Shown piece after piece: positions 8,716 to 17,595 of a DNA stretch of 64,000 nucleotides. Location: the NCBI GenBank assembly GCA_042408875.1, contig JBHOQS010000020.1, forward strand, positions 190,561 through 254,560, written 5' to 3'. The position numbers and the translations under genes are program-made. The notes below the pieces were generated by a model. It worked only from the letters and a program-made list of their open reading frames with translations, ran no database searches and had not been told where the DNA came from. The DNA is from JBHOQS01 sp042408875. Its GTDB lineage: Bacteria > Chloroflexota > UBA11872 > JBHOQS01. Position 1 is the first letter of the stretch. Every line of letters begins with the position of its first letter.

Positions 8716-8790
8716 GCCCCCGTAGCTCAGAGGATAGAGCGCTGGCCTCCGGAGCCAGGTGCGGGCGTTCGAGTCGCCCCGGGGGTACCA
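8716..8790 (+). tRNA. tRNA-Arg (anticodon CCG)
   Basis: Full cloverleaf: acceptor GCCCCCG pairs with CGGGGGT, D-arm GCTC/GAGC, anticodon stem CTGGC/GCCAG around loop CTCCGGA (anticodon CCG, reads CGG), T-arm GGGCG-TTCGAGT-CGCCC. The discriminator A is followed by an encoded CCA (8788-8790). It is the first gene of a two-tRNA unit. Confidence 0.95.
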
Positions 8791-8824
8791 CGCAGCACGC
8801 CGGAGACATTTCCGGCAACATCAT

Positions 8825-8896
8825 GCGGAAGTGGCGCAGTGGTAGCGCGTCTCCTTGCCAAGGAGAAGGTCGCGGGTTCGAATCCCGTCTTCCGCT
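8825..8896 (+). tRNA. tRNA-Gly (anticodon GCC)
   Basis: Acceptor GCGGAAG pairs with CTTCCGC. The anticodon stem TCTCC/GGAGA surrounds loop TTGCCAA (anticodon GCC, reads GGC). The T-arm has GGTTCGAAT. The discriminator is T and no CCA is encoded, unlike the neighbouring tRNA-Arg. The two are 34 nt apart and probably share one transcript. Confidence 0.95.
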
Positions 8897-8905
8897 CTTG
8901 CTTGT

Positions 8906-8950
8906 GAACGCAGGACTATCTCTTTATTGTTAGAAGATAGTCCTGCGTTC
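8906..8950. terminator. Strong hairpin, probably a bidirectional terminator
   Basis: A perfect 16-bp inverted repeat, GAACGCAGGACTATCT (8906-8921) and AGATAGTCCTGCGTTC (8935-8950), with a 13-nt loop. It lies between the plus-strand tRNAs and the 3' end of the minus-strand aldo/keto reductase, exactly where convergent transcription should stop. T/A-rich bases flank it, but there is no long U run. Confidence 0.7.
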
Positions 8951-8981
8951 ATTATCTCCCCAGGATCTGCTGCCTGCTGTC

Positions 8982-9950
8982 TCACAAACCGGCTGCAGCG
9001 AACTCCTCCCAGATGTTCTCCGGCAGCGGCGTGGTGACGGCAGCCACGTTTTGCTCGAGCTCGGCAATGTTTTGATTGCCCAGCGGATTGCCATGGATGC
9101 GTGGCTCGCGCAGGCAGAACTGCAGCGCCAACGCCAGCAGGCTCACGCCGCGCTCCATGGCCCAGGCGCGCATGCGTTTGGCCCGCGCGATGTCCTCCTG
9201 GTTCGTCCAGCGCCCGCGCCGCGCTGCCTCATCGACATCCACGCCGGTCAAAATGCCGCGCACGATGGCGAAGCCGTTCAGCACCCCGATGTCTCGTCGG
9301 GCCGCCTCGTCCAGGATCCCGCCCGGCGCAGCAGCGCTCTGGCGCAGCAGGTTGTAATCATTGAACGTGAGCATGACATCCACCTCGCCGGTGGCCAGCG
9401 CTTGGCGGTGAAACTCGTGCGGGCGCATGCCGAAGCCCACGTTGCGCACCAGCCCGCGCGCCTTGAGCGTTAACAGCCCCTCCAGCGCCCCGCCCGGCGC
9501 CAGTACCGGTTCCATCTCAGCAGGGTCGTGCACCAGGACAGCGTCGAAGTAGTCGATGCCCAGCAGGGCAAGCTGGTCCTCGACGTCGCGGATGGCGTCC
9601 TCGGCGGTGGGAGCCAGCTCGCGCTGGAGTTCCGAGCGCTGGCGGTGCAGGCAGAGGCGGCCGGAGATGATCACCTGCTCGCGCGGCACGCTCTTGAGCG
9701 CCAGGGCCAGCTTGCGCAGGGAGTCACCGTAGCAGCGGGCGCAGTCGAAGTGGTTGACGCCTAATTCAATAGCACGATGGATGAGGCGCACGGCCTCATC
9801 ATCCGCCACAGGGCCAAACATGTTCCCGAAGCCCTGGGTGCCGAACGGGATCACCGGGATCGAAAGCTCGCTCCTGCCCCACCGGCGGCGCGGGACGCTC
9901 CCAGGAGCACCAACCGCGGGCGATGCGGAACCTGCGTCAGTTGGCGGCAT
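8982..9950 (-). CDS. Aldo/keto reductase family protein
   Basis: NAD(P)H-dependent oxidoreductase with the AKR TIM barrel. An N-terminal RWGRSELSIPVIPFGTQGFG segment is followed by NHFDCARCYGDS, holding the catalytic Asp and Tyr, and by VLVHDPAEM with the catalytic His. Where most members have a catalytic Lys (pattern ISTK), this protein reads ISGR, a likely Lys-to-Arg change. ATG 9950 follows GAGAGGGAACGTCAT; the upstream in-frame extension to 10046 lacks domain support. About 322 residues. It is the last gene of a minus-strand run after two SBP genes. The substrate is unknown. Confidence 0.85.
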   Translation of the reverse strand: MPPTDAGSASPAVGAPGSVPRRRWGRSELSIPVIPFGTQGFGNMFGPVADDEAVRLIHRAIELGVNHFDCARCYGDSLRKLALALKSVPREQVIISGRLCLHRQRSELQRELAPTAEDAIRDVEDQLALLGIDYFDAVLVHDPAEMEPVLAPGGALEGLLTLKARGLVRNVGFGMRPHEFHRQALATGEVDVMLTFNDYNLLRQSAAAPGGILDEAARRDIGVLNGFAIVRGILTGVDVDEAARRGRWTNQEDIARAKRMRAWAMERGVSLLALALQFCLREPRIHGNPLGNQNIAELEQNVAAVTTPLPENIWEEFAAAGL

Positions 9951-10046
9951 ATGACGTTCCCTCTCTTTGGCTTCGTCTTCTCCCGCACACCTCCGGGCAG
10001 GCGCCGGTGACGAGTCGGCGCCTGCCCTCTCCAAACGGTGCAGCAC

Positions 10047-11426
10047 TCACTGTGACAGCAGTGCGTTGACTGCCTGTTCTGCCTGCTCCAGGGCAGCGCG
10101 CGGTGCAAGCTGGTTGCGCACGCCCTGCTGCAAGGGCGGGATCAGCACCGGGATGGTGTCCACATACCGGGGATGTAGTTGCATGAAGCTGGCGCTGGCA
10201 AGATGCCTCTCCCAGACTTTCAGGTGTCCAATCACCGGATGCGTGCTCTTTTGAAACTCATCAGAATTCAGGATCTTGCGGTTGGCTGGAAGCTGGCCGG
10301 CAACCGACCAATCGAGCGTGTGCTCCACCAGCCAGCGCACGAAGTCGAAGGCGACTGCGCGCTTGTGTTCGTCTACTTTGTCTTGCCGAGGCAAGGCGAG
10401 CTGATGGCTCTGGGCCCACCACGCAGGTCTGGCAGGATCGAGCTGGGGCGCAAACCCCACGCGCAGATCGTTGAACACCGGGTTATCCGGCCGGCCCAGC
10501 CGGTTCAGGTTCCAGGGGCCATTCAAGAAGCTTGCAACTCGCCGCTGCTCGAACATGTCGAGCAGTGGCTGCGGCAATGGCTGGTTCGCCCGGAGAAAAA
10601 CCTCGGCCATGAACGAGAGCGCGGTATGCCCGGCCGCGGAGTTAAATGCGGCCTTCTTGCCGTCGTCTGAGAACAGGGTCCCACCGGCCTGACGCAGGTG
10701 ATGGTAAAACGTCCAGATCAGCCCTTCTCCCCCGTCGCTGACAAAGCCGCCATGCCGGTCGCTTCGGGTGAGCTGCCGAATCCAGTCCAGCCAGTCGTTC
10801 CAGGTCTGCGGTGGCTTGTTGGGGTCCAGGCCGCTCTCTGCTACCACTGAGGCATTGTAGAACAGCATGTAGCCGTGGATATCGAGCGGGATGGAGTAGC
10901 GCTTGCCCTTGTACTCGCTGGCACGCCAGACGTTGGGGTCGAAGTCTTCTGCTTTCAGGCCGACCTGCTGGAGTTCACGCGGTAGCAGGTCGAACAGCAT
11001 GTTGCCCTCGGCAAACCCCGGGACGTAGATCTGGCGGATGCACACCACATCCGGTGCAGTGCCCGTGACCACTGAGCTGGCGAACTTGGTGAGGAAATCC
11101 GGCACGCCCTGGATGTCTTCGATTGTCACCAGAGGGTGCTCTTTCGCATATTGCTGGGAGAGCTCTTTCATGCGCGAACCGTCTGCGCCGCCCAGGATGG
11201 TCCAATACAACAGGGTAACCGGCTGGGTGATCTTCGTCGGCTGCTCGGGCTGCTCTGCACGGCCGCCGGCGCGGCCGCAGGCGGCGCTGAGGATGCTTGC
11301 GCCGGCCGAACTAGTGCCGAGCAACAGTTCGCGACGCGTCACCGGTGTGGAACTCGGTAGAAGAGTATCGCAACGCTCTCCGCTCCGGGACATCGCTATG
11401 TCCTGAAAACGTACCTGCATACCCAT
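10047..11426 (-). CDS. Family-1 extracellular solute-binding lipoprotein (SBP 1)
   Basis: Carbohydrate-type ABC-transporter binding protein. The signal region has a twin-arginine-like motif (TRRELLLG, Arg31-Arg32) and a lipobox ending at Cys50 (ILSAAC), so it should be Tat-exported and lipid-anchored. The mature part has the family-1 layout: VTLLYWTILGG near the start, PDVVCIRQIYVPGF, then YSIPLDIHGYMLFYN. ATG 11426 follows AGGAGGGGG. It lies between another SBP gene and the aldo/keto reductase on the same strand. No permease gene is near. The ligand cannot be told from sequence. Confidence 0.88.
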   Translation of the reverse strand: MGMQVRFQDIAMSRSGERCDTLLPSSTPVTRRELLLGTSSAGASILSAACGRAGGRAEQPEQPTKITQPVTLLYWTILGGADGSRMKELSQQYAKEHPLVTIEDIQGVPDFLTKFASSVVTGTAPDVVCIRQIYVPGFAEGNMLFDLLPRELQQVGLKAEDFDPNVWRASEYKGKRYSIPLDIHGYMLFYNASVVAESGLDPNKPPQTWNDWLDWIRQLTRSDRHGGFVSDGGEGLIWTFYHHLRQAGGTLFSDDGKKAAFNSAAGHTALSFMAEVFLRANQPLPQPLLDMFEQRRVASFLNGPWNLNRLGRPDNPVFNDLRVGFAPQLDPARPAWWAQSHQLALPRQDKVDEHKRAVAFDFVRWLVEHTLDWSVAGQLPANRKILNSDEFQKSTHPVIGHLKVWERHLASASFMQLHPRYVDTIPVLIPPLQQGVRNQLAPRAALEQAEQAVNALLSQ

Positions 11427-11477
11427 ACCCCCTCCTGGTCCTATGGGGATCGTGCATGCTGGACTCTCGCTCGTTCT

Positions 11478-12875
11478 TTAGCCTGCTGGCCGGATGGGAT
11501 GCCGCAGGCCGCGGTAAGGGGTGCAGTCGCCGTAGATCACAGCGCGGTTCATCTCCTCCTGGAGGTCGCGCAGGCCCTGCTGCAGGGGCACCTCACCGCC
11601 AAGGATCCGGTCCATACCCCGGGACCACAACGCGTTCGTCTCGTCACCGTTGTGATGGCGGAAGTGCCAGCCATGCGGCTTCTTGAATACATCCCCGAAG
11701 ACCGTGATGTGCTCCGGCGGCTCGCCCGGCGCAGTGGTGAGGAACACGCTATGGAACGACTTCAGCGCCGGCATCAGGAACTTCGTGCGAGCCATGTCGC
11801 CCTGGACCTCCGGCCCGCTCATCCACAGCAGGAACCGCCACGCCGCCTCCACCTTCGTGGTCTGGGCGCTCATCCAGTTCGGATGTCCGGCCGTGAGCGA
11901 TACCCCGGGCCGGCTGTTGTCCAGCTTCGGCACCGGCAAGACATCCCAGACAAAGCTGGTGCCGATGGCCGTGCGGTTGCGCGGAATGTCGGTCACCGAG
12001 CGGAACCAGAACAGGCTGCGCCCAGCCTGGAAGGCATTCTTCCCGTACTGCTGCTGGGCCGCACTCTGCTGCGGCCCTGTCATGACGATGTTGTCCTGCA
12101 TCAGCCACTTCTGGAAGAGCCGCACGGAATCCACAAAGATCGGATTGTCGAAACGATAGCGCATAGCGTCCCAGTCCACGAAATCGGCGCCGCGGGTCCA
12201 GGGGATAGGCCCGAAGTAGCCGGGCGGGTTCCAGGGCCAGATCATGCCCCACTGGTCCACCTTGCCATCGCCGTCGGTATCCCGCGTCGCCCTGGTGCTC
12301 AGCTCGAGCAGGTCATCCCAGGTCCAGTCCCCCTTGGCCGTCTCCCAGGGGTCTTTAAGGCCGAGCTGCTGCACCAGGCTCTTGTTGTAGTAGATGGCGA
12401 ACGGCTCGGCGAAGTAGGGCAGGGCGAAGAGCTTGCCGCACCACTTCTCCGTGCCCATCAGCGTGTAGTCGCGGTCGAGGTCGAGCTTCTCCCGTGCCAC
12501 CAGCGGCGTGAGGTCGCGGATGAAGCCGGCGTCGTAGAACTTGGTATCCAGGTGAGAGTTGCTGTGCGCTGCGTCGGGCCCGGTGCCAGCGGTGAAGAGC
12601 GCCAGGAGCTTGGCCGCCCAGTCGGGGTAGTGTTCGAAGGTGACCGTGATCTTGGTCCGCTCGGTGAACGAAGGCAGGAGCTTCTCCCAGTACGGCGTCC
12701 ACTCCGGCTGGCGGTTCGCCACGCGGATCTCTACCGGCTGGGGCGGCACGGCCGGCTGTCTAGCTTCCTCTCGCGCCGGCCCCTGCCGCCGGCAAGCTGC
12801 AACCATGCCGGTAATGATAGACACAGAAACGCTTCCCAGCACCTCACGTCGTGAGAGCAGGCGCTTCTGGTTCAT
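11478..12875 (-). CDS. Family-1 extracellular solute-binding lipoprotein (SBP 2)
   Basis: Tat-type signal (SRREVLG, Arg9-Arg10) and lipobox MVAAC with Cys28. The mature protein shows the sugar-binding fold landmarks: ITVTFEHYPDW, GTGPDAAHSNSH, LFALPYFAEPFAIYYNKSL. A DTDGDGKVDQWG stretch resembles a calcium-binding Asp loop, seen in some SBPs. 465 residues is typical. ATG 12875 is preceded by AAAGGAG. It is followed 51 bp later by SBP 1 on the same strand and preceded by the GH39-like gene, so uptake of the sugar released by that glycosidase is a reasonable guess. Confidence 0.88.
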   Translation of the reverse strand: MNQKRLLSRREVLGSVSVSIITGMVAACRRQGPAREEARQPAVPPQPVEIRVANRQPEWTPYWEKLLPSFTERTKITVTFEHYPDWAAKLLALFTAGTGPDAAHSNSHLDTKFYDAGFIRDLTPLVAREKLDLDRDYTLMGTEKWCGKLFALPYFAEPFAIYYNKSLVQQLGLKDPWETAKGDWTWDDLLELSTRATRDTDGDGKVDQWGMIWPWNPPGYFGPIPWTRGADFVDWDAMRYRFDNPIFVDSVRLFQKWLMQDNIVMTGPQQSAAQQQYGKNAFQAGRSLFWFRSVTDIPRNRTAIGTSFVWDVLPVPKLDNSRPGVSLTAGHPNWMSAQTTKVEAAWRFLLWMSGPEVQGDMARTKFLMPALKSFHSVFLTTAPGEPPEHITVFGDVFKKPHGWHFRHHNGDETNALWSRGMDRILGGEVPLQQGLRDLQEEMNRAVIYGDCTPYRGLRHPIRPAG

Positions 12876-13007
12876 GGCAGGCTCCTTTCATTCTTACGTT
12901 TCTCTCTGCGCCTCTTCCAAGGCTGAAGCGGTCCGCTTCTCTCAGGCATCGGTGATGACTCAAGCCCCGTCCTGCACACACTGATACGTGTACTCCTGCA
13001 GCATACC

Positions 13008-14660
13008 TCAGGCTGGCACCAGCTCAAGCAAGCACACTGCGTGCGCGGACAGGAGCAGATTGAGCTGGAGACGACCGTCGGGGAGGGCGGTGCAGGCCCT
13101 CTCCTCAACAAGGGCGAGCATGCCGGCACGCTCCAGGACGGCACGCTGTTCCGCCGTGGGCTGCTGCGGACGGCCCATGCGTACCCAGGCAGTGTGCGCG
13201 TTGCTGTGCTCCCCATCAATCTGGTAGCGCCGCGTCCGGTAGACCCGTCCAGGTGCCAGCCCGGCTAGTTCAACCTGCACCGCCGTAGCTGCCTGCACGT
13301 CCCAGTCGTCGTGGTGACTGACCAGGAAGATCTGGACCTCGCCCATGCCATTCAGCGCAGCGATCCCCGAGATATCCGGCGGCGTGGTCGGCGGATCGCC
13401 GCCCTCGACGGCCAAGGGATCACGGGTGGCGCTGCTCTCCAGATGCAGGCGCTGCCCGCCCAGCCGCGCCAGCGCCCGAAAGACGTTCAGTACCGGCTTG
13501 TCGATGCCGTTCGTGCTCAGCGTGCGCAGTCCCTCGAAGTACCCCCGGCCTTCGAACTGGAAGGCCCAAGTCAGAAAGGCATCGACATGCACCGGCTCGC
13601 CGGCGCCCAGGTCCAGCAGCTTGCAGGCTGTTGCTCCGACATAGCTGGCGTAATACTCGGTGTTGCGGAACGTGAGGTTCGGGTTGTCGGCGATGCTGAA
13701 GGCGGCCATGCCGTCCGGGTCGCACTCGGAAAGCACGACCTCCCGGCCGGCCAGCTCCGGGAATTCTCGAATGATCTCTAGGCCGGTCACGATGTGGCGC
13801 ACCAGGCGGTAGAGCGTGGGCGTCTGCTTAGGCGCCTGCGGGTTCCGCTGGTAGCCGGCTCCCTTGGCGTGGAAGCTGATGAAGTCGAGCCGGGTGCCCC
13901 GCTTGCCGGTAACGAAATTGGTGCCCCGCATACAATGTTCCAGGAACCCGCGCAGGAAGGCCTCCGCCTCCGGGCGGGCCGGTCCAGTGGTGGCTGGCCC
14001 GCCCACGCGTGCCTGCGGCAGCACAGCCAGCAGCCCGGCCACCGTGTGGTCGTAGAGGCGGCAGTACTCCTCGAGCGTGCCGGCCCAATAGAAGATATCC
14101 GGCTCATTCCAGAGCTCCCAGTACCAGCGGCTGACCTCCCGCAGGCCGTATCGTGCAAGACAGTGTTCGGCCAGCGCCTGCACCAGCTCCTGCCAGCGCG
14201 TATAGTCCCGCGGCGGATAGCGCCAGCCGCCGTCCCGCAGCGTGTCGTACGGCGTGCCGGGCGGTGCCGTGGACAGCGCCTCGGGCATGAAGCCCAGCTC
14301 GACGAAGGGCACGCAGCCGGCTTCGAGATACGTATCGAACACCCGGTCGATGATGTCCCAGGTGTAGATGGGGCGGCCCTGGGCGTCCTCGGTGTAGACG
14401 TTGCTAGAGCCCCACTTGGGCCGGCCGGTGCCGTCGCCGGAGCACAGCAGGTAGTGGGCGCGCACATAGTACGGACCGTCTCCAAGGGAGCCGATCTTGC
14501 CGAGCAAGGCGCGGCCGTTCGGCGTGTAGGTGTAGTTCACCTCGTCGTAGCCGATGGCTCGCCAGATACGCCGGAGCGGCGAGCGCCGAGTCACGTCGAC
14601 CCGTACGGTTGCCGTGTGTGATGCCAGTGCGGTCTGGGCGTGCGCTGTAGTGAGCTCCAC
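13008..14660 (-). CDS. Glycoside hydrolase, GH39-like (beta-xylosidase family)
   Basis: Retaining glycosidase of clan GH-A, most like GH39 beta-xylosidases. The acid/base motif WYWELWNEPDIFYW lies near residue 183 and the probable nucleophile is in VVLSECDPDG near residue 310; upstream are FVELGFMPEAL and FISFHAKG typical of this family. The C-terminal part looks like the beta-sandwich. No signal peptide is seen, so it likely acts inside the cell on imported oligosaccharides. The GTG start at 14660 follows AGGAGG ten bases upstream. The LacI-type gene lies just upstream and SBPs just downstream. Confidence 0.82.
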   Translation of the reverse strand: MELTTAHAQTALASHTATVRVDVTRRSPLRRIWRAIGYDEVNYTYTPNGRALLGKIGSLGDGPYYVRAHYLLCSGDGTGRPKWGSSNVYTEDAQGRPIYTWDIIDRVFDTYLEAGCVPFVELGFMPEALSTAPPGTPYDTLRDGGWRYPPRDYTRWQELVQALAEHCLARYGLREVSRWYWELWNEPDIFYWAGTLEEYCRLYDHTVAGLLAVLPQARVGGPATTGPARPEAEAFLRGFLEHCMRGTNFVTGKRGTRLDFISFHAKGAGYQRNPQAPKQTPTLYRLVRHIVTGLEIIREFPELAGREVVLSECDPDGMAAFSIADNPNLTFRNTEYYASYVGATACKLLDLGAGEPVHVDAFLTWAFQFEGRGYFEGLRTLSTNGIDKPVLNVFRALARLGGQRLHLESSATRDPLAVEGGDPPTTPPDISGIAALNGMGEVQIFLVSHHDDWDVQAATAVQVELAGLAPGRVYRTRRYQIDGEHSNAHTAWVRMGRPQQPTAEQRAVLERAGMLALVEERACTALPDGRLQLNLLLSAHAVCLLELVPA

Positions 14661-14683
14661 CTCGCTGGTTCCTCCTGTGATTA

Positions 14684-14706
14684 GTCCGGCGATCCGTCCG
14701 GTGATC
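14684..14706 (-). promoter_or_regulatory. Operator-like direct repeat upstream of the GH39-like gene
   Basis: GTCCGGCGATC (14684-14694) and GTCCGGTGATC (14696-14706) form a near-perfect direct repeat with a 12-bp period. It lies just upstream of the ribosome site of the minus-strand glycosidase gene and downstream of the LacI-type gene. A regulator site is inferred only. Confidence 0.35.
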
Positions 14707-14747
14707 GATCTGGAGCAGCAATCATCGGTCCGGAGCCTGTGGGATGG

Positions 14748-15827
14748 TCATCGTGAGATGCCAGCTTCTTGAGACGGCGTGATCTCCTCCAGGCCGGGCA
14801 CCTGGTACGGGCATCCACACGACCGCCTGATCACGAGCCGCACCGGGAGATAGGCGCGCGGGGGCGGCTGCCCGGCCTCGATGTACTCGATCATCCGGCG
14901 CATGGCTTCGCGCCCCAGATCAAAGCCAGAGAAGACCACGGTCGTGAGTGGCGGCTCCAGATACGGTGCCAGCGGCAGGTCATCGAAACCTGTGACCGCG
15001 ACGTCCTCGGGCACGCGCAGGCCGGCGTCTCGCGCGGCGCGCAGCACAGCCATAGCGGTCCAGTCGTTGGTCGCCATAATAGCGCGCGGCAGCCGGGGGC
15101 TGCTGAGGAGCCGTCTGGTCTGCAGGTAAGCGTCGCGCAACGTGGAGTTTGTCCACAGGACAAACTCCGGCGGCACAGGCACGCCACGCGCTTGCAACAC
15201 CTCCCGCGCTGCGGAGAGCCTGGCATCGGCGGTCGCGTGGCCCGGCAGACCGTGGCAGATGAGGGCGATCTGTTCATAGCCATGCGCGACCAGATGTTCA
15301 GCCAGTAGGCGCATGCCCTGAGTGTTATCGATATCAAGCGACGGGCATGGGCATTCCGGGGGAAAGTCGCCGATCAGGAGCACCGGCACGCGCTCCGGTC
15401 GCGGCTCGGCAAATGCCTGGGCGCAATCCTGATGAGCCCGCAGGATGACCATGCCGTCCACCTGGCCCCGCTCGAAGAGGCGCTCGCGCAGGTGCACCAC
15501 GGTCTCCGCAGGCGCGTACTTGATGGCAAGGGCGTATCGCTGGCGCTCCGCCTCAACGCTGGCGCCGTAGATCACCGACAGGAAGAAGGGGTTGGTCGGC
15601 GCTTCGTCCGCCGGCTGAATCACCACCAGGCCGATGCACCGCGCCCGCCCGCCGGCAAGGCCGCTGGCCATGATGTGCGGCCGGTAGCCCAGGCGCTCGA
15701 TCACCTGGCGGACACGCTCGCGCGTCTCCGCGCTGATCTCACCTTTGGCGTTCAGGACGCGCGAGACGGTCTGCCGGGAGACCCCGGCTGCCTGGGCCAC
15801 CTCAGCAATTGTAATCTTACGCTTCAC
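14748..15827 (-). CDS. LacI-family transcriptional regulator
   Basis: Sugar-responsive DNA-binding regulator. The N-terminal helix-turn-helix is canonical (ITIAEVAQAAGVSRQTVSRVLNA, with hinge HIMASGLAGG at residues 52-61), followed by a periplasmic-binding-protein-like effector domain (residues 63-340). GTG 15827 is preceded by GCAGGAG. 359 residues; the RSCGCPY tail is common in family members. Its position directly ahead of the GH39-like and SBP genes on the same strand suggests it controls that unit. Confidence 0.93.
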   Translation of the reverse strand: MKRKITIAEVAQAAGVSRQTVSRVLNAKGEISAETRERVRQVIERLGYRPHIMASGLAGGRARCIGLVVIQPADEAPTNPFFLSVIYGASVEAERQRYALAIKYAPAETVVHLRERLFERGQVDGMVILRAHQDCAQAFAEPRPERVPVLLIGDFPPECPCPSLDIDNTQGMRLLAEHLVAHGYEQIALICHGLPGHATADARLSAAREVLQARGVPVPPEFVLWTNSTLRDAYLQTRRLLSSPRLPRAIMATNDWTAMAVLRAARDAGLRVPEDVAVTGFDDLPLAPYLEPPLTTVVFSGFDLGREAMRRMIEYIEAGQPPPRAYLPVRLVIRRSCGCPYQVPGLEEITPSQEAGISR

Positions 15828-15870
15828 CGGCTCCTGCCCGGCTGATACCGGCCATCACCACCGTGGCGCG

Positions 15871-17289
15871 CTAGCTGCGCAGCAGCTCATTGATCTGCGG
15901 CTTGATCTCAGAGATCATCTGCGCGGCGCTCTTCTGCCCATTGCGAACGACAATGTAGCCATCATTGTATAACCGGTTAATGTCAGCGAATCGTGTCACA
16001 TACGGCGTCGCGCGCAGATTGCGCACACCCTCGGCGTAGAAGTCGGCGCGCTCCCAGGGCAAGAACAAGGACTGGTCCATGGCTGCGAGCGTGGACTTCC
16101 GCCAAGGCAGCGACACATGGGCGCGCAGCATGATCTGCTCGCTCTCCTTGCCCGACTGGAAGAGAGCGAACTCCCAGGCAGCATCACGATTCTTCGAGTC
16201 TTTCAAGATGTGCACGCCTACGGCCAGGCCGCGGATGATCCGTCCGGCGCGGCCCTTGGGCATTGGCACCATCCCCTTCGGGAAGGGGGCAGGAATGACG
16301 TGGGGCGCTAGGGAGTCGTTCGGCTGGATCTCCAGCGCACATCGCCCCTGGCCGAATGCCGCGCCCCAGGTCGGAGAGCGCATGGAGGCGAACTGCTGCC
16401 ATTCGGTATCGGTCGGTGACACCCCATATTTCGCCGTCAGGTCGGCCTGGAACTGGATCGCTTCAATAGCCTCAGGCCGATCAAGAACCGTTTGCTTGCC
16501 GTCCTTGTCCCACAGGTCGCCGCCAAAGGGCCAGATGAACCCGAGCTGGATATCCAGCGCCGTGTGCCGCCACACAGCGCCAAAGATTTTGTTCTCACCG
16601 CTGCCGCTGGTCAGTCTCCGCGCAAGGTCGAGGTAGACCTCGAACGTCCACTGCCCCTCCTGTTCCCAGCGATCCGGCGTCTTTAGCCCGTGTTTATCAA
16701 AGAGATCTTTATTGAAGTAGATGTTCTGGATCGACAGGTTATGGGGCATGGCCCAGTACTGGCCATCACGGTACCAGTACTGGAGCGCCGCAGGCAAGAT
16801 GTCCGGGACGGTCTGCTTGTCCTGCTTCATAATGGCATCAAGGCCAAGCAGGATCCCAGCGTTCACCCAGGGATGGTAATCGCGCGGGTGCGTGTGGGCC
16901 AGATCTGGGGCCTCGCCCGCGGTGGCCTGGACGAGGACTCGGTCTACCAGTGCGCCGGCCGGTATCTCGGGCTCGACCCGGATAGGCGTGCCACGAACGT
17001 TGAAGGCGTCGATGACTTCTTGCAGGCCAGAATCCAGCCGATCCTGGGTCACGGCGAAGCGGAGTGTCACCGGCGTGCGCGGTGCGGCACCGGCGCCTGC
17101 CGGCGTCTCGGCAGGGCCCCGTCCGCCGGGTCGGGCGCAGGCTGCGGCGGCTGCGGCGAGCGACGCGACCGTGTGGGTCAAGAGCATGCGGCGCCGCGTA
17201 TAACGCAGATAACCCGATGCGGCTGGTGATTGAGATTGAGGATGGGATCCACGGCTTGCCGCGTGGTGGTGAAGCGCTGCTACAACCAT
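15871..17289 (-). CDS. Family-1 extracellular solute-binding lipoprotein (SBP 3)
   Basis: I chose ATG 17289 because AGGAGG lies at 17297-17302; a longer in-frame start at 17319 has no such support. The signal carries Arg32-Arg34 (YTRRRMLL) and a lipobox ending at Cys51 after an Ala run. Mature features: VTLRFAVTQDRLDSG, GEAPDLAHTHPRDYHPW, and YWAMPHNLSIQNIYFN. It is upstream of the LacI-type gene on the same strand and divergent from SBP 4. Confidence 0.88.
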   Translation of the reverse strand: MVVAALHHHAASRGSHPQSQSPAASGYLRYTRRRMLLTHTVASLAAAAAACARPGGRGPAETPAGAGAAPRTPVTLRFAVTQDRLDSGLQEVIDAFNVRGTPIRVEPEIPAGALVDRVLVQATAGEAPDLAHTHPRDYHPWVNAGILLGLDAIMKQDKQTVPDILPAALQYWYRDGQYWAMPHNLSIQNIYFNKDLFDKHGLKTPDRWEQEGQWTFEVYLDLARRLTSGSGENKIFGAVWRHTALDIQLGFIWPFGGDLWDKDGKQTVLDRPEAIEAIQFQADLTAKYGVSPTDTEWQQFASMRSPTWGAAFGQGRCALEIQPNDSLAPHVIPAPFPKGMVPMPKGRAGRIIRGLAVGVHILKDSKNRDAAWEFALFQSGKESEQIMLRAHVSLPWRKSTLAAMDQSLFLPWERADFYAEGVRNLRATPYVTRFADINRLYNDGYIVVRNGQKSAAQMISEIKPQINELLRS

Positions 17290-17595
17290 TGAGCGTCCTC
17301 CTGGGCGCAGGTGCCACAAGTTAGTATGACAACTCTACAACATCCTGTTACTGCTCACGTGAGCGCTGCACCCAGCGTAGCAGGTGCGCGTGGGGTTGTC
17401 AAGAAGCCGGCGGCGATACGGTGTGGGGGTAACCTGCGGTGTCTGCTATGCTATCCCCGGTCTGGTCGACGATATCTGGCCGGCTCTGAGGACTGCTGCA
17501 AGTGTGGCAGGCTTAGGCACAAGATCCCGGTCCAAAGCAATGACAGTGGCGTCGTGCGGGAGTATGCTTCACCGCGCACCTTGGAGGGACCAGCG
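17290..17595. promoter_or_regulatory. 306-bp divergent intergenic region with a GCTCACGTGAGC palindrome
   Basis: Lies between the minus-strand SBP 3 and plus-strand SBP 4, so it must hold promoters for both. The clearest element is a perfect 12-bp palindrome GCTCACGTGAGC at 17353-17364, an operator candidate. No convincing -35/-10 pair or RNA gene was found. An in-frame extension of SBP 4 runs through it, but it lacks a ribosome site and signal-peptide logic. Confidence 0.5.

Noticed and set aside
15970..15979. TAACCGGTTA palindrome as a LacI-type operator
   Set aside because: It lies inside the coding sequence of SBP 3, about 140 bp upstream of the LacI gene start but within codons, and is short; not enough to call.
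17311..17595. N-terminal extension of SBP 4
   Set aside because: It would place the Tat signal far inside the protein; ATG 17596 has a ribosome site and puts the RR motif near the N-terminus.
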